A stretch of 64,000 nucleotides of DNA from assembly GCF_905163445.1 (NCBI RefSeq), contig NC_053197.1:4154001-4218000 (forward strand). The letters are read 5' to 3'. The position numbers and the translations under genes were made by a program. The notes below the pieces were generated by a model. The model was given only the letters and a program-made list of their open reading frames with translations, was not told where the DNA came from and did no database searches. The stretch comes from Pararge aegeria. Its lineage: Eukaryota > Arthropoda > Insecta > Lepidoptera > Nymphalidae. This document shows, one piece after another, positions 41,436 to 52,333 of this stretch (positions are counted from its first letter, which is position 1; each line of letters begins with the position of its first letter).

Positions 41436-41876
41436 AAACAAGCGGACCCAGGCGACTTCGTCCTCGAATGAGTCAACTTCAAAAAGTAGTCTTATGTTGT
41501 CGCAGATTGTCTTATATAAATTTAAACAAACAATTCAGATACACTTAATACATATTTCCGTCGTTTGGCGTAACGTTTACCGTTCACGCATCGCACGCAT
41601 TGGAATCTCTCAAAAAGAATATTTTTTGCAGTTTTTGTAGCCTTCGTTCATACTACAAATCCAAAAAAAAATCGAACTCAATACAGCATTTTCTGAGATT
41701 AGCGCGTTTAACCAAACAAACTCAAAAGCTAGATAATATTTCAATTATGCCTATCTAAAAAAATACGTCAATCTAAAACTCCGTTGCGCGGATTTTGAAA
41801 GACAAAATACGGAAAAATATTATTTAAATCCGTTCAGTAGTTTTTACGTGATGCCCAGACAGACAGATAGACAGAC

Positions 41877-41925
<49 letters not shown>

Positions 41926-42066
41926 TATAGAAAGACAGACCGACAAAATTCAATAAAAATCTGTTTTCGCTTCAGTATCGATTATAAAGCATCCCCAGTC
42001 AAAATTTTCAATATATATTAATTGTACAGAAATTATACGGTTACAGATTTATTATAAGTATAGATT
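41436..42066 (-). mobile_element. Helitron-like element, second subfamily, reversed
   Basis: AAGCGGACCCAGGCGACTTC, GAGTCAACTTCAAAAAGTAG, GTAGTTTTTACGTGATGCCC and AAGCATCCCCAGTCAAAATT match 20168-20885. The terminal CTAG is altered (CAAG). Confidence 0.7.
41851..41944. repeat. CAGA tetranucleotide microsatellite
   Basis: A (CAGA)n tract of about 90 bases with a few GATA-type interruptions, sitting where the sister copy at 20739 has only five units. The array has expanded in this copy. Confidence 0.9.
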
Positions 42067-42454
42067 TTATATGGATTACGACCCAAACGTTACGATCTTA
42101 AAACTCCGCACATTCGTGGTAAAAAAAAAATACTTCATTATTCGATTGGTTTGATAACACCAATTCACATAACTGCCGCGATCTACCTCAGAACAGCGAG
42201 GCACCGTGAGCGGTGATATTCCATCAACACGCACGAAGCGTTTTTTATCCGTTTTTAATACGTACCGCTAAGATGTGGAACGCCCTCATGGCAGAGTGTG
42301 TTTTCTGCCACTTTCTGCCATTTAAGTACCTTCAGGGAATAGGCTTTTACTAGGTAAGCGTACTCCAACCTAGACCTCATCATTGCTAAAGGGCATGATT
42401 ATCATCAAAAATAACTAAATTTGTTTGTAAAGATTTACTGTTCATTTTCTAAAA

Positions 42455-42600
42455 ACTCATCATCATCAATTTAACCGACTTACGTCCACTTCTGCATTTA
42501 TTTTGTAGGAAGTTTTGAAATCCAGGGTAGTACACCCAGCGACTCGTTTCTACGACTACCATCATGGTTTCGACCATCGGTTCTCCGAGCTAATGATTTA
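42455..42600 (-). repeat. RTE 3' end, degenerate
   Basis: CTCATCATCATCAATTTAAC, CGTCCACTTCTGCAT, TAGGAAGTTTTGAAATCC and ATCGGTTCTCCGAGCTAAT match the reversed RTE end with large changes. Confidence 0.55.
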
Positions 42601-42854
42601 CGCCTCTGAAACAATAAATATAATACAGAAAAATCACAATGCTCGTTTATTTCATATTCATATTACGAGTATGTAGCACTTAAACTAGTAACCTCATTTC
42701 GAAATTTCGATTCTTTTGTTTGTCTTTTGTAATTCATTTGGAGTTGAACAAGCATTATATATCTACAGTTATAAAATGAATGATTGCTCTAACTAGGCTT
42801 GCTTGTTCTTCCAATTATTTTAAATGTCACTGCGAGATGGTGATGGCAAAAAAT

Positions 42855-43022
42855 ACCCTTGACCAGGGCGCCTTTGGAACCCTCGTAGCTTTAGTATTAA
42901 GTTTACGAAAATGGTTATTGCAGTCATCTCACTACCATGTACACATTTTTCATGTAATGTCATATCATAAGTGCCAACCATGGGCCTACTTGAATAAAGA
43001 TTTTTTTGACTTTGACTTTTAC
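42855..43022 (+). repeat. LINE 3' end with TTTGACTTTGAC tail
   Basis: CTTGACCAGGGCGCCTTTGG, GAATAAAGATTTTTTTGAC and TTTGACTTTT form a LINE 3'-end-like segment with a polyadenylation-like AATAAA. The 102-codon frame over it has no RT motif. Confidence 0.5.
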
Positions 43023-43879
43023 CATTTCAAAAAATTCAGATGCATTAGTAGGCTAGTAAAAAAGTTAAAAAAACAAGTTATTTCTTGATAAAGCTTCTAA
43101 AAATGTGCGCCCAACGCCCAATCGCTCATATTTTCGATTCGGAATGACGCAGACGTCTTCAAAAACGTATCGAAAGTGTGTATAATTAATAAAAAAATGT
43201 AATCGCTTTGCACAAATTAACATGAAATAAAGATAGTTACAATGATATTAAGGTTTTCGGAAGTAACTGAAGAACTTTTGATATTTAGGAAGTTTTGAAA
43301 ATTTCAAAGGAATAAGTTTCGACTCCCGGAACTCTATCTTTATAATTTATTATTTTAATTCAACGACAAAAATAGGGCTCCACCTTAACTAAATAGACGC
43401 CCTGCCAATAAAACTTCTTGCTTGTTGCGACTACGAGCCTGTTATACCATTAATACGATTCAGCTTAAACTTGACTTGACACAGATATAGCTTGCATTCT
43501 AGAGACCATTCTCTGATACTTCTCATCCCTATATTCTCACGGGAAGTTGCGAATATTCAGTTAATAAGTACTTAGACACGTAATAAATGCAAAACTGGAT
43601 TAGCTAAATCTGGTTTAGTTCACTTGGGAAAACAAAATTAAAATTCTGCTTGGAACAGTTAGTCAGTATTTAAAACATTCTAAGGCAGCTTAAAGGATTA
43701 ACGTTGAGGCAATTTATCTATACTTTTACTTATAACAAAACTGTAGATATCAGTATCAGTTCTGTACATTGAAGACATCTTGAATTATTTTTACGGGTTC
43801 TCTATGCTTTATACTGAAACCAAAACTGTAAATATTGGATCGCAAGCATTACTTGGCGGAATTCCATGACACACTAAGA
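43023..43879. other. Unassigned sequence
   Basis: No supported feature. Confidence 0.5.
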
Positions 43880-43898
43880 AAATTAAGCTCAATCTGCT

Positions 43899-43971
43899 AA
43901 CCGGAGCATCCTCAGGAGATGTTGACTTTACAATGAATAATTGTTAAGCATCTCCTGAGGATGCTCCGGTT
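43899..43971. repeat. Perfect 23 bp inverted repeat in Penelope-like copy
   Basis: Arms 43899-43921 and 43949-43971 are exact complements around a 27-base loop. Each arm holds CTCCTGAGGATGCTCC in one orientation. Confidence 0.92.
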
Positions 43972-43992
43972 TCGGAGCACAACGTGCGTATA
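43949..43992 (+). ncRNA. Hammerhead-like motif, copy 3, damaged core
   Basis: CTGAGGA at 43955-43961 and a perfect stem II GCTCC/GGAGC at 43963-43967 and 43974-43978. GAAA has become ACAA, so cleavage is unlikely. ACGTGCGTA is retained. Confidence 0.45.
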
Positions 43993-44184
43993 GGTACATT
44001 GCTGAAGATCAGTTTGGCGTGAAGTATAAGGATTGGAGAAATTGTCAATTGCACCATACGGATTCTCCTGCTTTTCGCGGAGTATATATAGCAGATTAAG
44101 CTTAATTTTCGTAGTAAAACTGTAAATGTATCTCTCATTTTTGGCCAGTCTGCCTGGGATAGTAGTCCTTTTTGTGATAGCACT

Positions 44185-44410
44185 CATCCGAGGAAGTATT
44201 ATCGTCATGCTTATTTGCTGAATGGCAGTATTACTGCAATGCTGTGGTCCGGTCTGAAGGGTGTGGTGGCCTGTGTAATTACAGGCACCAGGCTCAACAC
44301 TTGATGAACCCAGGGATGCACTTTGCAGGACGTGTTCCATGTTTGCCCTACTAATGAATATTGCCCTATGTTTACAGTCGATGGTTTTTCTCTTACCATC
44401 CGATAGGCCT
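44185..44410 (+). repeat. Repeat D copy, near full length
   Basis: TATTATCGTCATGCTTATTT, GGTCCGGTCTGAAGGGTGTG, GCCTGTGTAATTACAGGCAC, AGGACGTGTTCCATGTTTGC and GTCGATGGTTTTTCTC. The 142-codon reverse frame across it and the neighbouring Penelope-like copy is an artefact. Confidence 0.7.
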
Positions 44411-44519
44411 TATGCTAAGTCCATCAATTATAGCTATTACAAAAAATTATGGCCACACATGTCCAAAAATGCTGGATGAATCAAATAAAACTTGGCTAGA
44501 TGGAGTTCATACTACGAGT

Positions 44520-44600
44520 TAGGACATAAACCTTTCTCATTCTCAGAGGACACCCGTGTCATGTGGTGGGCTTGTAATGTGTTGATAATGATGAGGAGTT
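44520..44600 (+). repeat. SINE-B 3' fragment
   Basis: AAACCTTTCTCATTCTCAGA, GGACACCCGTGTCATGTGGT and TTGATAATGATGAGG match the SINE-B 3' end with a short GAT tail. Confidence 0.6.
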
Positions 44601-45600
44601 GGTTTATATTGACATTGCCTCCTTATTTTACGCAGCTATGTAGCTTCCCGCTATAGCCTAACATATGTGTGCTCACTCGGAGTGGCATATCGTTTCAACA
44701 CAAATGATCATATGTTATAGAATAATGTATACAGCCTGTCACAATGTGCAAATACACGTCGATTTATCACCTATTGCTAGATTTCAGTTCGTGCAGATGA
44801 CCTAAATAGGCCATATACCTATTCTATACAAATAAAAATGAATGATGTGTAATCTGTACATAACAACTATTTAATGAATATTTACAACTATAAATCAAAT
44901 TCTAGAACTTTCTTCTGTCCATCTGTTTCAGCGAATCTCCGACAGTGCTGGACTGATTTGGACGAGGTTGACTGAGTTAAACATTTATAGAATTTCAGCC
45001 TCACTTTCGGGAGTCTAGTTCCAATCCCGGCACGCACTACTAACTTTAATAACAGTAAAAACATGTAGTCACAGGCAACAACTATCATAATATCTTTTAA
45101 ATATGGTATAGTTTAAAAAAATTATGGCAAAGGAAATTGTCTCGAACTCGAGAGAGTGAAGTACTTTATTTCGGAAAACAAAGCTGGATCTGACCAAGCG
45201 GAATCTTTATTTATTACTGTTATAAAACAATTATAAAGCGATTCAGTACTTATAAATTTTCGACAGGTGTAACAATAAATAATTCAATACTTTTACCGCG
45301 TGACCCGATCCGATTTTCAGAACGTTGCAAACTAAAACACGACCTAAAATTCTACGTACCCGTTCAGTGCATTTTTCCATTATCTTTTTCTTTGCAACTT
45401 ATAGTTTATACAAAATTAAATTTCAAGAAAATAATCAGTAATCCCAACATATTCTATCAACATGATTTTATTGAAAATTATAAAAGAGTTGCACGTCATT
45501 TAGTAAAATCGACAGCCCACATTGGCGCTGCTATACAGCTAAATTCATTTCTATTTCCTCTCACATAAGTATGAGGCCTGGACATTTATAAAAAAATAAA
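44601..45600. other. Unassigned sequence
   Basis: One kilobase with no supported feature; the 66-codon reverse frame at 44888-45088 partly overlaps what may be a decayed SINE-B head (CCAATCCCGGCACGCACT). Confidence 0.4.
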
Positions 45601-45628
45601 TATATACATATATATATATATATATATT
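45596..45628. repeat. AT dinucleotide run
   Basis: An AT-repeat tract next to a SINE-C head, which may be its insertion site. Confidence 0.85.
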
Positions 45629-45631
45629 CGA

Positions 45632-45900
45632 CGGTTTCCCTGGCAGACTCTGGTTTTAAGGGAGGTCCCAGGTTCGATCCACGGCAGGGGCAATTCGGGA
45701 ATTTATAATCTCAGAATCCTGCCTAGCTTCCAACCTACTGATAAAGATGCTGTTAAGCGGTTAAGCGTTCCGGTACGATGTCACGTAGAAATCGATTACG
45801 GATACCTATAGGTTTAACTGGCATTCCCCCAACAGGTTAGCCCATTACCTAACCAGCAGGTGAGATTGCAGTCAAGGGCTAACCTGTAGTGGAATAAAAG
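45632..45900 (+). mobile_element. SINE-C copy, near full length
   Basis: Head GTTTCCCTGGCAGACTC, B box in CCAGGTTCGATCCACGGCAG, body (AATTCGGGAATTTATAATCT, GCGTTCCGGTACGATGTCAC) and tail (GTCAAGGGCTAACCTGTAGT). It runs directly into a Helitron at 45901. Confidence 0.8.
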
Positions 45901-46266
45901 AACTAATATTATAAATGTCAATGTAAGATTGTTTGTTACGCTTTCACGCAAAAACTACTTAACCGATCCTTATGAAACTTTGTTCACATATTCTTGGAAG
46001 TGTTAGAAGTAATATAGGATACTTTTTATCCCGACATTAAGCTCGGTTCCTTTGGGAAAGGGGATGAAAGGGCTTGACGATTTTGTACTGTATAGATTAT
46101 AATATGTGCTTAATTTTGCCCAAACTGTGGTTGGCGATAGAGAATAGAACCTCTCAGCGGACAGCAGCAAATCCCTCATTTAAGGATTAGCGATACTGCA
46201 TACTTTAATTTTTTTGAAATGAAAAAACAAATACAAACGCAGACGAAATCGCGGGTAACAGCTAGT
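45901..46266 (+). mobile_element. Helitron-like element, first subfamily
   Basis: Starts AACTAATATTATAAATGTCA, ends AAATCGCGGGTAACAGCTAG. It carries a deletion where CACCATAACTCCGAC should be. Confidence 0.75.
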
Positions 46267-46399
46267 AAAATATATATATAGAAATAACGTATTGGTTGTG
46301 TTTATACATTATACTCGTTAATATTTTCATTACTGCTTCATTAGGTATGACACCATGTTGTGGTTTATACGTACTAACCGCAATATTTCACATGAGGTT

Positions 46400-46735
46400 A
46401 TTCTGCGTATTAAACCATTTTTAAAACCATTCAACACCATTGTGTTTATTTTTCTCGTAATAACATTATTATGTTGTTTTAGTTGTAATTTTATTTTATA
46501 TCATAAGTTAGTTTTATAATCATAATATAGATTTTTCAGTTTTTTTGTTTCGGGTTTTGTTGTTGTTTTTCTTCTTTTTATCGTCTCCCTTTGTTATCCA
46601 TAAGCGAAATTGGCACGTAGTGTTGACCTTTAAATGGTTTTGCATACTCTGTGTAGGTAATGTACAGATGATAAGAAATATTATTTTGATTTATGTAAAA
46701 TCGCTGGTAGGCCCAATAAATAAATAAATTATTGT
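46400..46735 (+). repeat. Possible LINE 3' region
   Basis: A T-rich stretch ends with GCTGGTAGGCCCAATAAATA and AATAAATTA, a typical LINE 3' end with polyadenylation-like tail. No coding portion is recognisable. Confidence 0.35.
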
Positions 46736-46980
46736 GCTAGGTCGCAGTGAGTCACTTACTCTATTCAGAACAATGAGTGACTGAGTATCTGTCTAAAAGT
46801 TCTACAATTATGTGAGTGAATAATAAGAATTACGCCATCCTATATAAAAGCTATACTAATGCATGTTGTTATACGACTAGCGACAATTTTTTTTTTCATA
46901 TTATAAATGCAACTCGGCAATTGTCTTGAAGCATTGGGCCGTTCGTCTGTGGGTTAAGATATTTAATTATTTGTTATCCT

Positions 46981-47255
46981 ACAGTTTTTATATTAATTTT
47001 TTTATGTGGTTTTTTAATGTTTTATCAAAAATGATAAATTTTTTAAGATATATTGTCGCTGACTGATGATTAACTTAAGTTAATCGTAACTAAAATTTTA
47101 CAGTTTTTATATAAATTCTTTTTATGTTGTTTTTTTTTAATTTTTGAAAGTACATGATAATTACCTTATCTTAGTTTTAAGCTAAAATGTAATATTATTT
47201 AAAAGGCCTTAAAGGACTTGAATCCGTAGCCGTAAATTTAATAAAAAAAAAAAAA
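46981..47255 (+). repeat. Imperfect duplication with poly(A) end
   Basis: ACAGTTTTTATATTAATT at 46981 and ACAGTTTTTATATAAATT at 47100 begin two T-rich segments 119 bases apart. The region ends in AAAAAAAAAAAAA at about 47241-47253, suggesting a retroposed 3' end. Confidence 0.45.
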
Positions 47256-47389
47256 TATATATATTGTCTCAGGTTATCGTCCATCCATTTATGAATTTAT
47301 CCTAGTTGCTCTAAAATCTACTTATTTAATTTGGAATACTAGCGGCAATGACAGTTTTTAGTAATCACTCGGATATAACAACGGCTGGA

Positions 47390-47525
47390 GAGTGTTTGTC
47401 TGATGTACATGAATGTTTTTCAGTGTCTGGGTGTTTATCTGTAAATTAGAAGTATTAACGTGTATTATTCATAAAAATATTCATCAGTCGTCTGAGTACC
47501 CATAACACTAGCTACTCTTACTTCG
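47390..47525 (+). mobile_element. SINE-A, 5'-truncated copy
   Basis: TGTTTGTCTGATGTACATGA, TTTTTCAGTGTCTGGGTG and TACCCATAACACTAGCTACT match the SINE-A body; head and tail are missing. Confidence 0.7.
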
Positions 47526-47559
47526 GGGTGGGTTATGAAGAAAATCCTACATTTATAAA

Positions 47560-47838
47560 GCCCATTAAAAGGCACAGAATGAGAAGGGTTTAGCCCGTAG
47601 TCTACCAAGCAGGCCATTGGCGGATTGGTGGACTTCACACGCCTTTGAGAATATTATGGAGAACACTCAGGCATGCAGATTTCCTCACGATGTTTTCCTT
47701 CATCTTTAAAGTAGATATGTTAATTGTGTTATTTATAATTATAAACGCATATAAATCTTACAAGTTAGAGATTCGTGCTGGAAATCGAACTGACCCCGAA
47801 TGCGAGTAAGAAGTCCTAACCACTAGGCTATCACAGTT
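47560..47838 (-). mobile_element. SINE-B copy, near full length
   Basis: AGAATGAGAAGGGTTTAGCC, GGCGGATTGGTGGACTTCAC, CAGATTTCCTCACGATGTTT and a head with B box GGAAATCGAACTGACC and ACCACTAGGCTATCAC. Confidence 0.8.
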
Positions 47839-47845
47839 TACTTGG

Positions 47846-48240
47846 TACCATTATCATCATCATCATCATATCAATCGATTGAAGTCCACTGCTGGCTATG
47901 GTCTTTTGTAGGGAGTTCCAAATACCACGTGCTGGTTCCGCTTAGGTCAGCAGCTCCCTACGACGCATTTGATGTCATCTGTCCACCTCGTCGGCGTCTA
48001 CCCACGCTGCGGTTAGCATTCCATTTTACAAAAACTGTGTGCGCCGTGTGTGCCCCGAACATCACTTCAGAGACCCCCACGTTCATTGGATATTCGGGCT
48101 ATGTACCTACCCCGCTCATTGCCACTTTGGCTTCGCGACTCGTTGAACTTTTTCGGTAACTCTGGTACTGCTACGGAACTCCTCATTCCTGATTTGATCA
48201 GTATTATATATACTACTACATTCGAGCATAACTTCTAACT
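47846..48240 (-). pseudogene. RTE LINE 3' end, truncated
   Basis: TCATCATCATCATATCAATC, GTCCACTGCTGGCTATGGTC, ATGTCATCTGTCCACCTCGT and GCCACTTTGGCTTCGCGACT match the reversed RTE end at 51462. Several deletions break the frame. Confidence 0.75.
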
Positions 48241-48629
48241 GAGTCTTCTAACGAGTACAATAGCCAGCGACCACGGTCCTATAAACCATTAGGTAACTAT
48301 ATAAAATCTATTTAACTCTCTATTAATGCTAATTTATTCCATTCCGTGTGTACGCGGTGTTGGTGGTCCGTATTACTTTGCATGGAAAATGAGCAGTTGG
48401 CTGTGACAGCTTTGCGGTGCATCCTATTTTACGGTGTTCGCATTCCCGATACGTAGTGTTGATTTAATATCCGGTGTCACTCAGTTAGTTTGACTCATGA
48501 TAGCTGGGGTGTTTTGTTACCAATGCATTTAATACAAATTGCTTTAATTTTTATGTGCGATTCTCCTGATTATATATATGGGTTTCTAGCGTGAGTAGTT
48601 TTAAGTATAAAATGGGTTTTTTTTTATAA
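48241..48629. other. Unassigned sequence
   Basis: No supported feature. Confidence 0.5.
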
Positions 48630-49035
48630 CTGACGGACTAAACAAATGACCCATCTGGTAAAATGAAAACCATTGCCTATCAACAGAGGAAAACTTCGCA
48701 GAACTTGCAAGTAATATGTCCAATAACATCCGGTGTCCATTTTTTTATTGCCCAGTGCGGATTGACTCCACACACCTTTGAGAACATTATGTAGAACTCT
48801 CAGGCATGCAGTTTTCCTCACGACGTTTTCCTTCACCGTTGAAGTAAGTGATATTTCAATTACTTAAAATACACATAACTTAGAAAACTTAGAGGTGCGC
48901 GCTGGGATTCGAACCCGGCCTCCCGAAAGTGAAGTCGAGCTCCTACCCAATGCGCTATCATCGCTTCCAAACAGCAATGCTGCGGCATTAATAAGCATCG
49001 CGGTAGTAGTTTTCCGGACAAGCTCTTTCACAAAC
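48630..49035 (-). repeat. Repeat D, reversed, split by a SINE-B
   Basis: TGACCCATCTGGTAAAATGA and AAACCATTGCCTATCAACAG at 48650-48685 are one end. GCTGCGGCATTAATAAGCAT and CGGTAGTAGTTTTCCGG at 48977-49016 are the other. The SINE-B at 48750-48966 lies between, so it is the younger insertion. Confidence 0.65.
48750..48966 (-). mobile_element. SINE-B copy inside repeat D
   Basis: GCCCAGTGCGGATTGACTCC, TTTTCCTTCACCGTTGAAGT, GGGATTCGAACCCGGCCTCC and GTCGAGCTCCTACCCAATGC. The B box is intact and the head is well preserved. Confidence 0.85.
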
Positions 49036-49870
49036 AGCTCTACCTACTACTATTAAGTAGGTTACAAGATGCAGATTTATAATATGATAAGACCTCGACC
49101 CAGGGAATCCCCTTTTACGCCTTGATATCGATCTCTTAACATATTTTGAAGATAAGTAATAGTCATCTGAATCCTACAAATCGCAACGCACCACTGTATG
49201 GGCCGAGTGTTTGAAGTAGCCGACGCCTTCAGCATGTAAGCATGAGTGGGTTTTTGCTTTCAAAGCGCGAAAAATTGCAAACTATACTTTTTTGTGTTTT
49301 TAATCTATTTTTACTTCGAGTTGTTGTCCTCTAAGTTTCTATTGTCTTTTTAAAATGTGTTATTTATTAGTTAGTGCTACAGCATTTTCACTCCAATCCA
49401 GTGATTAATGTTGATCCCTTCCACAAAAAATTTCATATGTGTTGTGTCAACATATTTCTTTGAGTTTAAGAATTCTATAACGCTTTAACTCTTCGAACAA
49501 AATAATATAAAGCGTAACTCAATTTCCAAACAAAGAGGCAACGTTAAAACATATTTAACATCCATTGTTTGTGTTTGGAGCCAAAGTGAATAAAAATAAA
49601 ACGCCCTATTAGCGTCAAGGTATCCAAGTTAACAATACAAATTGAATTTTCTCTACACGGCTCGACTTTGTAGTACTGTCGCGTTTGGAAAAATCAAGTG
49701 AAGCTTTTCGGCTTTCGCATAATAATAGGGCAGATCAAACGTTCTTTGCCACAGCGAATGCTACATATTTGTGACTAAAATATTGCTTTCTTTCTTTGTC
49801 ATCGTTGGTGCACAACTAAGTAATTAGTTGTTCATTATTCTCTTCTAGTTGTTAGCAGTAACTAACTTGG
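49036..49870. other. Unassigned sequence
   Basis: No supported gene or repeat. Confidence 0.5.
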
Positions 49871-49875
49871 CGTGA

Positions 49876-50088
49876 ATCCTAACTAATAAATGCGAAATTG
49901 TGTTTGTTTGTTTGTTGTATCTTCACGTTCTAACTAAGCAACCGATCGACTTTATTTCCAGTATAGAGTTAGTTGAAAGGACATATAGTAATATATGCTA
50001 CTTTTTATACCAAGAAAATAAACGTTTCCCACAGGTTTTGTATAAAACCGTAATAAAAGCAGACGGAGCACTCGAGCAATAGCTAGTT
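49876..50088 (+). mobile_element. Helitron-like element, short
   Basis: Starts CCTAACTAATAAATGCGAAA, contains TAACTAAGCAACCGATCGAC and TTTTATACCAAGAAAATAAA, and ends GAGCAATAGCTAGTT. It is the forward counterpart of 34545-34710. Confidence 0.7.
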
Positions 50089-50247
50089 AAATAATAAAGG
50101 AAAAACAACAATTTTGAACATTTTAAAATGATCCGGTACGTTTTGTTTGCTAAGTTAACTGCAAGGTCATAAAATTTTTGGTTGTATATGATGATGTAGT
50201 CTAAATTTATAAATATATATATAATATAATATAATTTATTTATACGA

Positions 50248-50340
50248 ATTAGTTTGGCCATCCAAAGGGGCAATGCTGCCAGCATCTTAGGAACTGTGCC
50301 CCGCTGCGGTGGTTTCGAGGACGTTTTAGATTATATTTAG
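50248..50340 (+). pseudogene. LINE ORF C-terminal peptide
   Basis: The frame reads LAIQRGNAASILGTVP, then FEDVLDYI and a TAG at 50338-50340. AIQRGNAASxxGT is a C-terminal motif I associate with a lepidopteran LINE protein; the clade is uncertain. Only the last 30 codons remain. Confidence 0.5.
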
Positions 50341-50409
50341 TTTTAAATAGTCTATTTTAGGTTATATTTATATTTTAAAGAAACAATATTACTATAATAA
50401 AATTTAATT

Positions 50410-50411
<2 letters not shown>

Positions 50412-50449
<38 letters not shown>
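50412..50449. repeat. AT dinucleotide microsatellite
   Basis: An (AT)n tract of about 36 bases, possibly the end of the LINE whose C-terminus lies at 50248-50340. Confidence 0.9.
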
Positions 50450-50451
<2 letters not shown>

Positions 50452-51461
50452 AATTGCTTATATTAAAAATGCACATACATTCAAAAAGCTGAAGGTGGTG
50501 CAGGTGGTGCTGTTCTTGTATATTTTATTAACCAGTTTTTAAAGACTTACCAAAAAAAGCGTTGTTTACAAAAAAATCCGTAGTATAAATGTTGTCTGTT
50601 GTAGCAAAGATTATATTATGGAACACAAATTAATATATCATGTATTCAGTATAATGTTTGTTCTTATAGATAACATAACATGAGAACATCTTATATCCAC
50701 ATACTGAAGTTGTAACATTAGTATCATGAGAATGTGTATATATGATTATATATGATGTATTCGTGCAAAACTTTAATATGCCTATTACATGTTTCACAAT
50801 AATTAATTACCTAAGGAGAGATTCGCAAAAGAGAAACATGATTTTGATTAAATTCTAATGATTTTCTTAAAATACGCGTTGAATAAAGGTTAGCAATAGC
50901 ATGCAATGCATTTAGCATTAGAAATCGAAAAACCGACTTGGCACAAGAAAACTAAATGATTTACAATTTCGTAATGTATCTGTGAACGAACAATAAACAC
51001 ATATTTAGGTAAACTCACTTTGATATATATGCACTGTTTTAACTGTGGTTAACAAAGCGTCAAAATAACTAAAACCAGTTATCCAAAAAATCTAAACGAT
51101 TTATCAATTTAATAATAATAAATATACCTAACATTAAAGTTTGATATATGTACAGCTATGCACTGTTTTAACCTAGTTCAAAAATGTGGTTTACAAAGCA
51201 TGAAAATAACTAAAACCAGCGGCCCAAAAAATCGAAACGATTTATTTCTCACAAGCCATTTATTAAATTTTCAACTAGATTTGCTAGCAAACCGGCGGAA
51301 ATACTTGGCCCATTAAATGTACTTTATTGATAATGCAGCTGAACTCACCGCTGATCTCAGTGCGACGGATTTAGAAATCAGCTGTTTGTGTGAATGCTAT
51401 TCCTATTGTTTATTCACCCAACGATTCTGGTAAATATTCGAGTCATCCCTGACCTAATGTA
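50450..51461. other. Unassigned sequence with a local duplication
   Basis: AACAAAGCGTCAAAATAACT with AAAACCAGTTATCCAAAAAA (51051-51091) recurs as ACAAAGCATGAAAATAACTA with AAAACCAGCGGCCCAAAAAA (51192-51231), about 140 bases apart, together with TATGCACTGTTTTAAC. This is a two-unit tandem duplication of about 140 bp. No gene is visible. Confidence 0.65.
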
Positions 51462-51950
51462 CTTCATCATGTCAACCAATCGATGTCCACTGCTGGACAT
51501 AGATCTTTTGTAGGGAGTTCCACAATACACGGTCCTGGGCCGCTTGCCTCCAGCGGCTCCCAGCGACTCGCCTGATGTCATCTGTCCATCTCGTTGGGGG
51601 CCGACCTACGCTGCGTTTATCGGTGCGGGGTCCCCATTCCAGCACCTTAAGACCCCAACGTCTATCGGTTCTCCGAGCTATGTGCCCTGCCCATTGCCAC
51701 TTCAGCTACGCGACTCGCTGAGCTATGTCGGTAACTCTAGTTCTTCTACGGATCTCCTCATTTCTGATTTGATCACGTAGAGATACTCCTAGCATAGCTC
51801 TCTCCATCGCCCGCTTAGTGACTCTGAGCCGTCTTATGAGGCTCATAGTTAGCGACCATGTCTCAGTTCCGTAAGTCATCACTGGCAACACGCACTGTTC
51901 GAAGACTTTAGTCTTCAGGCTCTGAGGGATTTTGGACGAGAAGATGTCAC
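51462..51950 (-). pseudogene. RTE LINE 3' end, longest copy
   Basis: The reverse strand at 51706-51891 reads MLPVMTYGTETWSLTMSLIR and then DQIRNEEIRRRTRVTDIAQR, the conserved YGTETW and RNEEIRRRTxVxDI blocks of RTE reverse transcriptases. Further 3', GGACCGTGTATTGTGG and GTCCACTGCTGGACATAGAT belong to the C-terminus and 3' end. A stop interrupts the frame near 51706. The endonuclease and catalytic RT core are missing. Confidence 0.88.
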
Positions 51951-52333
51951 AAAGTTTCCCGAACGCTGCGGATTGGATTCGGCGTACTTATTAGGACGTT
52001 AATCGCATTTTTCCTAAAATCAGTACTACTGTTTAAACTTTAACTGCCTTCTAAGTCTGGTGTAGAGCATTCTCGACTAACAGTCATGAGGTCCTAGTGA
52101 GCCACACGGGGTAAGGTAATGGTATGGCGTTGTAGTTCGTATAGGGTAATAAATAAGACTTATTGATTAGATCCGTATCATCAAGGAAAAATCCTTTAAT
52201 GTTGTTAAGAACGCGCAAGAGATCTATTACTGGGTTAGGCAAAATGTTATTAGGTATGCATTTTAACCCCCATCGCAAAAATGAGGAGGTGTTAAGTTTG
52301 ATTGTATATTTGCGTCAGATATTGTTGTTTTGA
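51951..52333. other. Unassigned sequence
   Basis: No supported feature. Confidence 0.5.

Larger units (their letters stand above)
43880..44118 (+). mobile_element. Penelope-like repeat copy 3, with palindromic end
   Basis: A perfect 23 bp inverted repeat at 43899-43921 and 43949-43971 contains the hammerhead-like start in both orientations. Downstream, AACGTGCGTATAGGTACATT, AAGTATAAGGATTGGAGAAA and CTGCTTTTCGCGGAGTATAT follow copies 1 and 2. Confidence 0.6.

Noticed and set aside
43912..44340. 142-codon reverse frame, longest in the window
   Set aside because: It spans the Penelope-like copy and a repeat D copy and shows no motif; it is open by chance.
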